In this document: positions 44,342-51,174 of the stretch, piece after piece | How the letters are laid out: every line of letters starts with the position of its first letter | How positions within the stretch are numbered: the first letter of the stretch is position 1 | NCBI RefSeq assembly: GCF_007830265.1 | Contig: NZ_VLKE01000001.1 | Location: 4,340,001-4,404,000 of the forward strand | DNA: 64,000 bases | DNA from: Micromonospora olivasterospora | GTDB taxonomy: Bacteria; Actinomycetota; Actinomycetes; Mycobacteriales; Micromonosporaceae | Direction of reading: 5' to 3' | Notes under the pieces: generated by a model | What the model was told of the DNA's origin: nothing | Seen by the model: only the letters and a program-made list of their open reading frames with translations | Database searches by the model: none | Program-made: the position numbers and the translations under genes

Positions 44342-44788
44342 GTGAGGCAGTCGTTGCAGCCACAACGCAGTCGCGAGGGGACGCTCGTACACGTGGTGGA
44401 GACGCTGCTGGACCGGGGCCTCGTCCTCAACGCGGACATCATGGTGTCGGTCGCCGGCGTGGAGCTTCTCGGCATCCGGATCCGGGCCGCGCTGGCGTCC
44501 TTCGAGACGGCGGCACGCTACGGCCTGGAGTTCCCGGCCGGTACGAACATCGACACAAGGGCCGGCCGGGAGGCGCTCGAGTCCAACGAGACCTGCCTCG
44601 GCTGCGGGAAGCGCGTTCCCACCCAGGAACTGTTGGAAAGGTCCTGCCCCTGGTGCGGCTGGCGCAGTGCGCGGTCCTTGGCGCTGGAGAAGTCGCAGGG
44701 CGAGATCGAGGCCGGCAGCACGGACCGGCGGGAACCGGCCGGCCAGGCGTCGGCGCAACCAGCGCAGGAGGTCCGCCCCGATGCGTGA
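44342..44788 (+). CDS. gvpJ: GvpJ-type gas vesicle protein with C-terminal zinc ribbon
   Basis: 148 residues. Residues 10-62 are a GvpA/GvpJ fold (TLVHVVETLLDRGLVLNADI, VSVAGVELLGIRIRAALASFETA). It is followed by CLGCGKR (C85, C88) and CPWCGW (C102, C105), a four-cysteine zinc ribbon, and a helical tail. GvpJ proteins are minor shell components at the vesicle tips. GTG 44342 has GAGAGGG about ten bases upstream, after a longer GAGGAGGAG. It overlaps the next gene by eight bases. Confidence 0.85.
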   Translation: MRQSLQPQRSREGTLVHVVETLLDRGLVLNADIMVSVAGVELLGIRIRAALASFETAARYGLEFPAGTNIDTRAGREALESNETCLGCGKRVPTQELLERSCPWCGWRSARSLALEKSQGEIEAGSTDRREPAGQASAQPAQEVRPDA

Positions 44789-45779
44789 GTCCGCGCCGCT
44801 GCAGCCGGTACGCGACCCGCAGGTGACGTTGCCGGATCTCCTGGCGGTGCTGCTCAACAAAGGGGTCTACCTCAACCTGGATCTGATCATCTCGGTGGCC
44901 GAGATCCCACTGATCGGCGTGAACCTCCGCGCCACCCTCGCCGGCATGGAGACGATGCTGGAGTACGGAATGATGCAGCAGTGGGACAAGCAGACCCGAG
45001 CCTCGGTGCAGCGCTCCATCGCCCGGCAGGTTCCGCTGCTGCCCGAAGAAGAAGTGGTGGCCCGGATGGCCGGCGGGGTGTACGCCGAGGAGGTCCACCG
45101 CTCCTGGCGTCCCGGCACGGTCTATCTCACCGACCGTCGCCTGCTCGTCTTCCGGCGTGATCCTGCCGAGGTGCTGTGGCAGACCCCGTGGGAGAGCATC
45201 CGTGCGGTCACCTTGCCCGACGAGCGAACCGTGGGTGGAGAGCACCGGCACCGCATGCTGGTGGAACTGGTCGATGGCTCGTCCCGTCTGCTCTCTGCTC
45301 GCGACCCGGAGCGGCTGCTGTCCCTCGTGGCGGCCCGCGTGCCGGGTGGGGGCCTCACGCAGACTCCAAGGGCGGTCGGGTCTCGTCCGGGCTCGGCGAC
45401 GCTGACCGAGGCGCTGCACGCCGAGCTGTCCCCCGACGTGCTGCGGGAATCGCGCGCCTGGTACCAGGAGACGCGGTCCGGCTCGGCGCTGTGGCGCGAG
45501 GGCACCGCGCGGCTCGACAGGCGAGCGGGACTGACGTGGCGATCACCGTCGGACGCCCGCGCGGCCGTGAACCTGGTCCCGCAGGACATCGCGGGGGTGG
45601 AGGTCCGGCGGAGCAGCACGCCCAGCGGAGAGGCGGACGTCTTGGCGGTGGCAACCGGTCATGGCGTGGTCCTGCTCGCCGTGGAGGACGCGGCGAGGTG
45701 GGCTGAGCTCATCCGGAGGATCACCGAGGAATCCACGTCGCACCATGTCAGGGAGGTGGACAGTGCCGCTCACCGTTGA
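44781..45779 (+). CDS. GvpA-fold protein fused to two PH/GRAM-like domains (GvpS position)
   Basis: 332 residues. Residues 16-66 are a GvpA-family fold (TLPDLLAVLLNKGVYLNLDL, ISVAEIPLIGVNLRATLAGMETML). Residues about 88-187 look like a GRAM/bacterial PH domain (GTVYLTDRRLLVFRR, VLWQTPWESIRAVTLPDE, RMLVELVDGSSRLLSA). Residues about 233-316 form a second, more diverged copy (LWREGTARLDRRAG, VNLVPQDIAGVEVR, LAVATGHGVVLLAVEDAARW). In Streptomyces the gene here, gvpS, encodes a small GvpA-like protein (from memory), so the added domains are notable. They could tie vesicle assembly to membrane or lipid, which is inference. It overlaps gvpJ by eight bases and gvpK by 17. Confidence 0.8.
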   Translation: MRESAPLQPVRDPQVTLPDLLAVLLNKGVYLNLDLIISVAEIPLIGVNLRATLAGMETMLEYGMMQQWDKQTRASVQRSIARQVPLLPEEEVVARMAGGVYAEEVHRSWRPGTVYLTDRRLLVFRRDPAEVLWQTPWESIRAVTLPDERTVGGEHRHRMLVELVDGSSRLLSARDPERLLSLVAARVPGGGLTQTPRAVGSRPGSATLTEALHAELSPDVLRESRAWYQETRSGSALWREGTARLDRRAGLTWRSPSDARAAVNLVPQDIAGVEVRRSSTPSGEADVLAVATGHGVVLLAVEDAARWAELIRRITEESTSHHVREVDSAAHR

Positions 45780-46086
45780 CGAGCGGAGCCTCAAGCACGG
45801 CATCCTGACGCTCGTCGTCACCCTCGTGGAGATCATCGAGGAGGCGCTGGAGACGCAGGCCGTGCGGCGGCTGGAGGGTGGAGACCTCACCGAGGAGGAG
45901 CAGAACCGGCTGGGAGAGGCCCTCATGGAGATCGACGAGGCGATGGAGGAGATCAAGGCCGAACACGGGATCACGGAATCGGTCAGGGATCTGCGCCGCG
46001 GCCTGGACGACGTGGTTGACGACGTGATCAACAAGTTGATCAATCCGTCCCGCTGGACCGACGAGGTGGGAAGGGGACCGGCGTGA
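45763..46086 (+). CDS. gvpK: Gas vesicle protein GvpK
   Basis: 107 residues. Highly helical and acidic, with the GvpK pattern LKHGILTLVVTLVEIIEEAL, QAVRRLEGGDLTEEEQNRLGEALMEIDEAME and LRRGLDDVVDDVINKLINP. GTG 45763 has GGGAGG six bases upstream, inside the end of the previous gene, and so overlaps it by 17 bases. It ends in a GTGA overlap with gvpL. GvpK is an accessory protein required for vesicle formation in several organisms. Confidence 0.93.
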   Translation: MPLTVDERSLKHGILTLVVTLVEIIEEALETQAVRRLEGGDLTEEEQNRLGEALMEIDEAMEEIKAEHGITESVRDLRRGLDDVVDDVINKLINPSRWTDEVGRGPA

Positions 46087-46946
46087 TCGCTGACAGGCCC
46101 GCCGAGGGAGGCGACCGCGAAACGGTGGCGGCCAGGGCTCTGTACGTCTACGCCGTTCTACCGTGGCCCCTGGAGCTTCCCCCCGACGCGACGGGTACCG
46201 GGATCGACGCTGCCGTCCTGGACGTGGTGGATGCGGACGGGGGCGTCGCGGCGCTCGTCCATGAGACGACGGCAGGGCCCTACCAGGGAGCCGACGAGGA
46301 TGCCAGACGGTGGGTCCTGGAACACAGCGCCGTCGTGGAACGTGCTTGGAAGGTTGCCGGAACCGCCCTGCCGGTGACGTTCAACGTGCTCGTCCGTGGG
46401 GACGACGAGAGCACCGCCCGCGACAGGCTCCGCGGCTGGCTGCGGGACACCGCCGAGGAGCTGCGCGCCCGGCTCGACGCCCTCAGGGACCGGGTCGAGC
46501 TTCGGGTGGACATCACGCTGGACCGGGTCCAGGCAGCGGCGGACGATCCCGAGGTGCGGAAGCTGACGGCCGAGCTGAACCACAAGCCGGCGGGTGTCCG
46601 CCGGCTGCTGGCGAAGAAGCTGCAGATGGTGGAGCGAAATGCCGCCGACACGCTGGCCGACCGGATCTACCCGGAGTACCGCCGGCGCCTGGTGAGCCTG
46701 GTAGAGGACATCTCGGAGCGCCACCGCGGCGAGCGGGAGGAGGGGCAGGTGCCGGTGCTGGCCGCCGCTGTCCTGGTGCACCGTGCCCGGATGGAGGAAC
46801 TCGGTGCCGAACTGGCACGTATCCAGGACGAGCAGCCGGCGGCGCGGATCCGCTACCTGGGTCCGTGGCCCCCGTACTCCTTCAGTGAGTTGACCGTCGA
46901 GACCGGGCCAGCTCGACGCCTCGGCGACGAACCCGACCAGAAGTAG
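46083..46946 (+). CDS. gvpL: Gas vesicle protein GvpL (GvpF/GvpL family)
   Basis: 287 residues. Family pattern: ALYVYAVLPWP, VAALVHETTAGPYQG, VLEHSAVVERAWKVAGTALPVTFNVLVRGD and the ending IRYLGPWPPYSFSEL. The middle is a long helical region (RLLAKKLQMVERNAADTLADRIYPEYRRR). GTG 46083 overlaps the gvpK stop (GTGA). Second GvpF/L member and last gene of the cluster; the next gene is on the opposite strand. Confidence 0.94.
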   Translation: MIADRPAEGGDRETVAARALYVYAVLPWPLELPPDATGTGIDAAVLDVVDADGGVAALVHETTAGPYQGADEDARRWVLEHSAVVERAWKVAGTALPVTFNVLVRGDDESTARDRLRGWLRDTAEELRARLDALRDRVELRVDITLDRVQAAADDPEVRKLTAELNHKPAGVRRLLAKKLQMVERNAADTLADRIYPEYRRRLVSLVEDISERHRGEREEGQVPVLAAAVLVHRARMEELGAELARIQDEQPAARIRYLGPWPPYSFSELTVETGPARRLGDEPDQK

Positions 46947-46971
46947 CTGTCCGGGTCGCCAACACGTTCGC

Positions 46972-47232
46972 TCAGGCGGGGCGGGCGCCGACCGCGTCGC
47001 GGACCTCGGCCCCCTGCTGGCCCTCCGCCGCCCTGGCGCAGTGGGCGCAGCAGAAGAAGCGCCCGGAGACCTCCACCCCGTGGCCGAGGATCTTGACCTG
47101 GCAGTGCTCGCAGATCGGCGCCAGCCGGTGCGCCGCGCACTCCAGGCTGTCGAAGGTGTGCACGTCGCCGCTGACCGTCCGTACCTCGAACGCCATCCAG
47201 TAGTCGTTGCCGCAGACCTCGCACGTCGCCAT
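46972..47232 (-). CDS. Small cysteine-rich metal-binding (metallothionein-like) protein
   Basis: 86 residues with eight cysteines: C4/C7, C32, C41/C44, C61/C62/C65, plus H35 and H43. The layout CEVCGNDY, ECAAHRL, CEHCQVKILGHGVE and FFCCAHCARA resembles small actinobacterial proteins annotated as prokaryotic metallothionein or TRASH-like, which bind zinc or another soft metal. It lies between gvpL (convergent) and msrB (same strand, behind a terminator), so it is probably a separate unit. The metal and the role are inferred. Confidence 0.8.
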   Translation of the reverse strand: MATCEVCGNDYWMAFEVRTVSGDVHTFDSLECAAHRLAPICEHCQVKILGHGVEVSGRFFCCAHCARAAEGQQGAEVRDAVGARPA

Positions 47233-47374
47233 GACCGAAACCCCCCCGCAGATAAGGACGACAGTTGTCCCCCTCAGCGTGCGGCAGCGCCCGTGCCCCG
47301 GGCGGGGGAAACGGCGGATCCGCCCCGCCGCGGCGGCGCGTCGCGGTCGGTGTGTCGCGGGGTCGACCCAGGGC

Positions 47375-47416
47375 CCTGGTACGAATCGGCCCCTTCGAGG
47401 GGCGATTCGTACCAGG
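47375..47416 (-). terminator. Terminator hairpin after msrB
   Basis: An 18-base inverted repeat with a single bulged G (CCTGGTACGAATCG-G-CCCC and its partner) around TTCGA, ending 17 bases beyond the minus-strand stop of msrB. Confidence 0.85.
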
Positions 47417-47433
47417 AGCGCCGGGAGTCGCGC

Positions 47434-47844
47434 TCAGCCCTGCGCCGGCTCCAGCCGGATGGAGACCGAGTTGACGCAGTGCCGGGCGTTCTTCGGGGTG
47501 AAGCCCTCGCCGCGGAAGACGTGGCCGAGGTGGCTGTCGCAGCGGGCGCAGCGGATCTCGGTGCGCCGCATGCCGTGGCTGTTGTCCTCGATCTCCTTCA
47601 CCGTGCCGGGAATGGTGTCGTCGAAGCTCGGCCAGCCGCAGTGGGAGTCGAACTTCGCGTCGCTGCGGTACAGCTGGAGCCCGCAGGCCCGGCAGTGGTA
47701 GACGCCGGGCGTCTTCGTGTCGACGTACTCGCCCGTCCACGGGCGCTCGGTGCCCGCCTGGCGCAGCACCCGGAACTCCTCCGGGCTCAGCCGGACCCGC
47801 CACTCTTCCTCGGTGCGGGGCAGTTCGCTCTCGTCAAGACTCAC
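47434..47844 (-). CDS. msrB: Peptide-methionine (R)-S-oxide reductase
   Basis: 136 residues. MsrB reduces methionine-R-sulfoxide in proteins. Two zinc CxxC pairs (CRAC, CARC), the family signature HCGWPSFDDTIPG, and RRTEIRCARCDSHLGHVF are present. The usual catalytic position near the C-terminus reads NARHCVNSVSIRL with the catalytic Cys. GTG 47844 follows TACCGT by six bases and is leaderless-like. It is divergent from the LigD-type polymerase gene over only 47 bases. Confidence 0.97.
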   Translation of the reverse strand: MSLDESELPRTEEEWRVRLSPEEFRVLRQAGTERPWTGEYVDTKTPGVYHCRACGLQLYRSDAKFDSHCGWPSFDDTIPGTVKEIEDNSHGMRRTEIRCARCDSHLGHVFRGEGFTPKNARHCVNSVSIRLEPAQG

Positions 47845-47850
47845 CCGACA

Positions 47851-47856
47851 ACGGTA
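47851..47856 (-). promoter_or_regulatory. Candidate -10 element for leaderless msrB
   Basis: Minus-strand TACCGT, six bases before GTG 47844. Confidence 0.5.
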
Positions 47857-47879
47857 CGACGAGTGTCGGCGGGGTGGAA

Positions 47880-47885
47880 TATGGT
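47880..47885 (+). promoter_or_regulatory. Candidate -10 element for the LigD-type polymerase gene
   Basis: TATGGT, six bases before ATG 47892. Together with the msrB element it forms a compact back-to-back pair of leaderless promoters 23 bases apart. Confidence 0.5.
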
Positions 47886-47891
47886 CGCGGG

Positions 47892-48917
47892 ATGGGTGGT
47901 ACGACGAAGGCCGCGGCCGAGATCGAGGTGGCCGGGCACACCGTCCGGCTGACCAGCCCGGATCGGGTGATCTTCCCCGAACGGGGCTTCACGAAGGCGG
48001 ACGTCTTCAACTACTACCTGGCGGTCGGCGACGGGATCATGCGGGCCCTGCGGGACCGCCCGACCACGCTGCAACGCTTCCCCGAGGGCATCGGTGGGGA
48101 GATGTTCTTCCAGAAGCGGGTGCCGAGCCGGGGCGTGCCGCCGTGGGTGCGTACGGCCCGGATCAGCTTCCCCAGCGGCCGGACGGCCGACGAGCTGTGC
48201 CCGGCCGACCTCGCCCACGTGGCCTGGGCCGCCCAGATGGGCACCGTCGTGTTCCACCCCTGGCCGGTCCGCGCCGTCGACGTCGACCGCCCCGACGAGC
48301 TGCGCATCGACCTCGACCCGCAGCCCGGCACGGACTTCGTCGACGCGGTGGCCGCCGCCGGCGAGGTGCGCGCCCTGCTCGACGAGCTGGGCACGACCGG
48401 CTGGCCGAAGACGTCCGGCGGCCGGGGCGTGCACGTCTACCTGCGCATCCAGCCACGGTGGACGTTCGTCGAGGTGCGCCGCGCCACCATCGCGCTGGCC
48501 CGCGAGCTGGAGCGCCGCCGCCCGGAGCTGGTCACCACCGCCTGGTGGAAGGAGCAGCGGGGCGCCCGGGTATTCGTCGACTACAACCAGATGGCCCGCG
48601 ACCGCACGATCGCCTGCGCGTACTCGCTGCGGGCCAACGCCAGGGCCACCGTCTCGGCCCCCGTCACCTGGGACGAGCTGTCCGACGTCGACCCGGACGA
48701 CCTGCACCTGGGCAGCGTGCCGGCGCGGCTGGCCGAGCGGGGCGACCCGCACGCCGGCATCGACGACGCCCCGTGGGACATCACCCCGCTGCTGGAGTGG
48801 GCCGACCGGGACGCCGCGGGCGGCTCGGGTGACCTGCCGTACCCGCCGGAGTACCCGAAGATGCCGGGCGAGCCGAAGCGGGTGCAGCCCAGCCGCGCGA
48901 AGCGCCCCACCAGCTAA
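47892..48917 (+). CDS. LigD-type polymerase/primase domain protein (stand-alone PolDom)
   Basis: 341 residues. The archaeo-eukaryotic primase fold used in bacterial end joining: LTSPDRVIFPERGFTKADVFNYY in part, LQRFPEGIGGEMFFQKRVP, the metal-binding ELRIDLDPQPG (D140, D142), TSGGRGVHVYLRI, and VFVDYNQMARDRTIACAYSLRA. The nuclease and ligase domains of full LigD are absent, as is common in actinobacteria with split systems. It can fill gaps and add nucleotides at DNA ends. ATG 47892 is preferred over ATG 47874 because of the promoter spacing. A matching ligase gene is at 62.0-63.1 kb; no ku gene is in the window. Confidence 0.94.
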   Translation: MGGTTKAAAEIEVAGHTVRLTSPDRVIFPERGFTKADVFNYYLAVGDGIMRALRDRPTTLQRFPEGIGGEMFFQKRVPSRGVPPWVRTARISFPSGRTADELCPADLAHVAWAAQMGTVVFHPWPVRAVDVDRPDELRIDLDPQPGTDFVDAVAAAGEVRALLDELGTTGWPKTSGGRGVHVYLRIQPRWTFVEVRRATIALARELERRRPELVTTAWWKEQRGARVFVDYNQMARDRTIACAYSLRANARATVSAPVTWDELSDVDPDDLHLGSVPARLAERGDPHAGIDDAPWDITPLLEWADRDAAGGSGDLPYPPEYPKMPGEPKRVQPSRAKRPTS

Positions 48918-48982
48918 CACGCCGGTCTGTCGGGCCCGGACGGGGGTGGCATAGCGCTGACTCGCCCGTTGATCTGCCGGGC

Positions 48983-49273
48983 ATGTCGCCGCCCCAACTC
49001 TCTGACCTCGTTGCATCATTCCGACGATCGTTGCGCGCCGCCGGCAAGGCCGCGCGCACCCAGATCTTTCACGGACAGTCGATCCGGTCTTTCTGCGACT
49101 GGCTCACCGCCCAGGGTCGACCCACCACACTCGGCCAGCTCAACCGCCACTCGATCTCGGTGTGGCTGGCCGACCTCAGCCACAGGGGCCGCATCGGTAT
49201 GTGTGGACGTAAGGCCCGGCCCTGGCACCCGTGCTTCGGGGAGGTGCTCGGCGGGCCCATCGTGCGGACCTGA
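48983..49273 (+). pseudogene. Tyrosine-recombinase N-terminal remnant
   Basis: Residues 7-68 (LVASFRRSLRAAGKAARTQIF, IRSFCDWLTAQGRPTTLGQLNRHSISVWLADL in pieces) are a SAM-like core-binding domain of phage-type integrases. After LSHRG the sequence turns unrelated (CGRKARPWHPCFGEV) and stops. The catalytic domain with the RHRY residues is missing, so the protein cannot recombine DNA. It marks the left edge of a short accessory patch. No attachment-site duplication or tRNA gene was found nearby. Confidence 0.7.
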
Positions 49274-49399
49274 CTTTCCGACCCCTTGCCAGGTGTTGAT
49301 CGACATTGAGTGAGTGGGAAGCCTTGGCTGAACCTGGTGACAGACTCAAGTCGCCCCTACGGGGAACTGGGTGAACGGGGCGCGACGCACGCGCGTATG

Positions 49400-49588
49400 T
49401 CAGATGAGGCGCCGGGAGCGACGCAGGGCCAGCTTCGCCAACCGATAGGTGTCGATCCTGAGCTGGGCGCCAGCCAGTCGAGGACAGCCGTCGTCGGTGC
49501 ACTTGGAGCAGGTGTTCCGGGTGTGGAACTCGATGCAGTAGCTCGCCAGGATCACCGAGAACGGCGCCTCCTGTCGTTCGGGCGTCAT
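49400..49588 (-). CDS. Small cysteine-containing hypothetical protein of the GntR locus
   Basis: 62 residues from ATG 49588, which overlaps the stop of the upstream small gene (ATGA). The sequence FSVILASYCIEFHTRNTCSKCTDDGCPRL contains four closely spaced cysteines, possibly a metal site; the end is basic. Similar small ORFs accompany GntR regulators in actinobacterial integrative elements, as far as I recall. No function assigned. Another 74 residues of open frame upstream are antisense noise. Confidence 0.6.
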   Translation of the reverse strand: MTPERQEAPFSVILASYCIEFHTRNTCSKCTDDGCPRLAGAQLRIDTYRLAKLALRRSRRLI

Positions 49589-49809
49589 TGCCGTCCCCTG
49601 CCTCTGTGTCGCTGTCCTCGGGTGAGCAGGGGCGCTTGTTGGTACTCCATCGTGGGCTCGCTTGCCCAGTAGGTCCCGCTTCGCCGCTGAGGCCGGACAG
49701 GGCCCGGGCTGCGTGCGACGTACGCCCCGGTGTGGCCGGAGTAGGCGGTCGCGGGTCGGCAGGTTGGTTCCGGTGGAGTCTTTCGGCGACGGAATGGCCA
49801 CAGTCTCAT
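49585..49809 (-). CDS. Small basic hypothetical protein divergent from GntR
   Basis: 74 residues from ATG 49809, with GGAG about nine bases upstream. It starts MRLWPFRRRKTPPEP and contains HTGAYVA and a basic end, MEYQQAPLLTRGQRHRGRG. Coupled by ATGA overlap to the next minus-strand gene. It is transcribed away from the GntR operators, so it is probably a regulated target. No family recognised. Confidence 0.55.
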   Translation of the reverse strand: MRLWPFRRRKTPPEPTCRPATAYSGHTGAYVARSPGPVRPQRRSGTYWASEPTMEYQQAPLLTRGQRHRGRGRQ

Positions 49810-49900
49810 GGAGTTTCTCCAGGCATGGACGGATGCGGGGACTCCGCCGCCGGTCGCTGGTTGCAGACCGGAGTTGACCGGTGACGGAGTCACCTCAAAG

Positions 49901-49954
49901 TTAGTGCACTAAATCGCAAGGGGCAATGGCTCCCGCAAAGATTTGATGCACTAA
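49901..49954. promoter_or_regulatory. Duplicated GntR-type operator
   Basis: A perfect 12-base palindrome TTAGTGCACTAA (49901-49912) and a 10/12 match TTGATGCACTAA (49943-49954), 42 bases apart start to start. They lie between the divergent small genes and gntR, placed to control both directions. Confidence 0.75.
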
Positions 49955-50006
49955 CTGGGGTGTGGTCGACTGGGCAGCGCAGACCGGAAAGGAGGGCAGG
50001 TTCGCC

Positions 50007-50744
50007 ATGCCCGAGACCCCCGCGTACCTGCGCATCGTCGCAGAGCTACGCGCCCAGATCACCGACGGAACGCTCGCCCCGGGAGCCAAACTCCCCACCG
50101 AGGCGCAGCTACGCCAGCGTTTCGACGTGTCGACCACCGTCGTCAAGAACGCCCTGGGCATCCTGCAGAGTGAAGGGCTCATTGAGGGCCGGCGCGGCTC
50201 CGGCAACTACGTCCGTGAGGTGCGGCGCATCACCCGAAATGTCATGGCCCGCGCGTCCCGCACCCGGTCTCCGTTCGCGCAAGACGCGGATCAGGCCGGG
50301 ACGCAGCCGACATGGGAACACGACAGCCGGCACGCCGCTGCCGACCGGGCCGTAGCCGCCCGTCTGGGCATCGAGCCAGGTGACCCGGTCATGTGCACCC
50401 GTTACCGGTTCTTGGCCGACGGGGAGCCGGTGCAGTTGTCGGTGTCGTGGGAGCCGCTGGCGGTCACCGGCGGCACGGACGTGGAGTGGCCGGAGGGCGG
50501 GGCGGCGGTCGGCGTGGTACCCCGCATGGACCGCATCGGGGTCCGCATCGACGAGTTCGAGGAACGGGTGACCTCCCGGCCGGCGACGGGGGAGGAGATC
50601 GAGGCTCTGAACTTGTCGCCACGTGGCGCGTACGTGCTGGTGGTGGCCCGGACGTACCTGGCCGGGGGAACGCCCGTGGAGACGGCGGACATCGTGTTCC
50701 CGGGGCACAGGTACGAGTTCGTCTACCGGGTGCCGGTGGACTGA
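50007..50744 (+). CDS. GntR family regulator with UTRA ligand-binding domain
   Basis: 245 residues. A winged helix-turn-helix (about 5-72: YLRIVAELRAQITDGTLAPGAKLPTEAQL in part, VSTTVVKNALGILQSEGLIEGRRGSGNYV) is followed by a UTRA domain (about 100-240: GIEPGDPVMCTRYRFLADGEPVQLSVSWEPL in part, VVARTYLAGGTPVETADIVFPG). ATG 50007 has AAGGAGGG about ten bases upstream; an in-frame ATG at 49962 lies too close to the operator. It probably represses the two divergent small genes and itself. Such HutC-type regulators are frequent in mobile elements. Confidence 0.93.
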   Translation: MPETPAYLRIVAELRAQITDGTLAPGAKLPTEAQLRQRFDVSTTVVKNALGILQSEGLIEGRRGSGNYVREVRRITRNVMARASRTRSPFAQDADQAGTQPTWEHDSRHAAADRAVAARLGIEPGDPVMCTRYRFLADGEPVQLSVSWEPLAVTGGTDVEWPEGGAAVGVVPRMDRIGVRIDEFEERVTSRPATGEEIEALNLSPRGAYVLVVARTYLAGGTPVETADIVFPGHRYEFVYRVPVD

Positions 50745-50749
50745 TCCGA

Positions 50750-50867
50750 ACGAGGTGGGGGCCTGGGCGGCGACCGTCAACCGGGCCGCGGTCATCGCCT
50801 TCACAGCCGCCTTGGCCGTCACGAGGTCCACCCCGGTCGCCTCCCGGTACGCCTTGATCGCCTTGAT
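50750..50867 (-). pseudogene. Fragment like the ribosomal L7/L12 C-terminal domain
   Basis: The minus strand reads IKAIKAYREATGVDLVTAKA and onward to AVKAMTAA, close to the L7/L12 C-terminal helix pattern KIxVIKxVRExTGLGLKEAK. A stop codon directly precedes the first Ile, no start fits ahead of it, and downstream the frame runs into antisense of gntR. It is a short orphan fragment, probably of a small L7/L12-like protein of the kind found in actinobacteria. Confidence 0.5.
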
Positions 50868-50959
50868 CTAGCGAAGGCGATCTCACGCCGCGTCAAACCT
50901 GCCCCGCCCATCCACGCGCCTCTGGATGACCCGGCCGCCCACCCGCCGCAAGATCCGGA

Positions 50960-51018
50960 CAACTTCACGGAAACTGCTGCCTCCGACGGCACCGGAGGCC
51001 ACAACTTCCGTGAAGTTG
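50960..51018. repeat. Two-stem inverted repeat upstream of the FtsX-type operon
   Basis: Outer arms CAACTTCACGGAA (50960-50972) and its exact complement (51006-51018). Inside them GCCTCCG (50979-50985) pairs with CGGAGGC (50993-50999). It lies between the accessory patch and the exporter genes and could be a terminator or a dispersed repeat. Confidence 0.75.
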
Positions 51019-51174
51019 CACCTACGGCCGGGGCCACCCGCGAGGTCAGCGTGCGGGCGCGGGGCGGCGGAGCCGCCAGCGACGGGTAACGATCATGTAA
51101 CGGGCGCGAACCTTTTCTCGTCCGTCGCGACTCTTCCTGGTCGTCGGCCCCGTGGGGGCCCGGGGAGGGGTCGG

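Noticed and set aside
49274..49399. Search for an attachment site or tRNA next to the integrase remnant
   Set aside because: No cloverleaf-like sequence and no flanking direct repeat could be recognised.
50109..50831. 240-codon minus-strand open frame starting in the L7/L12-like fragment
   Set aside because: Only the first 25-30 residues resemble a real domain. The remainder is antisense to gntR.
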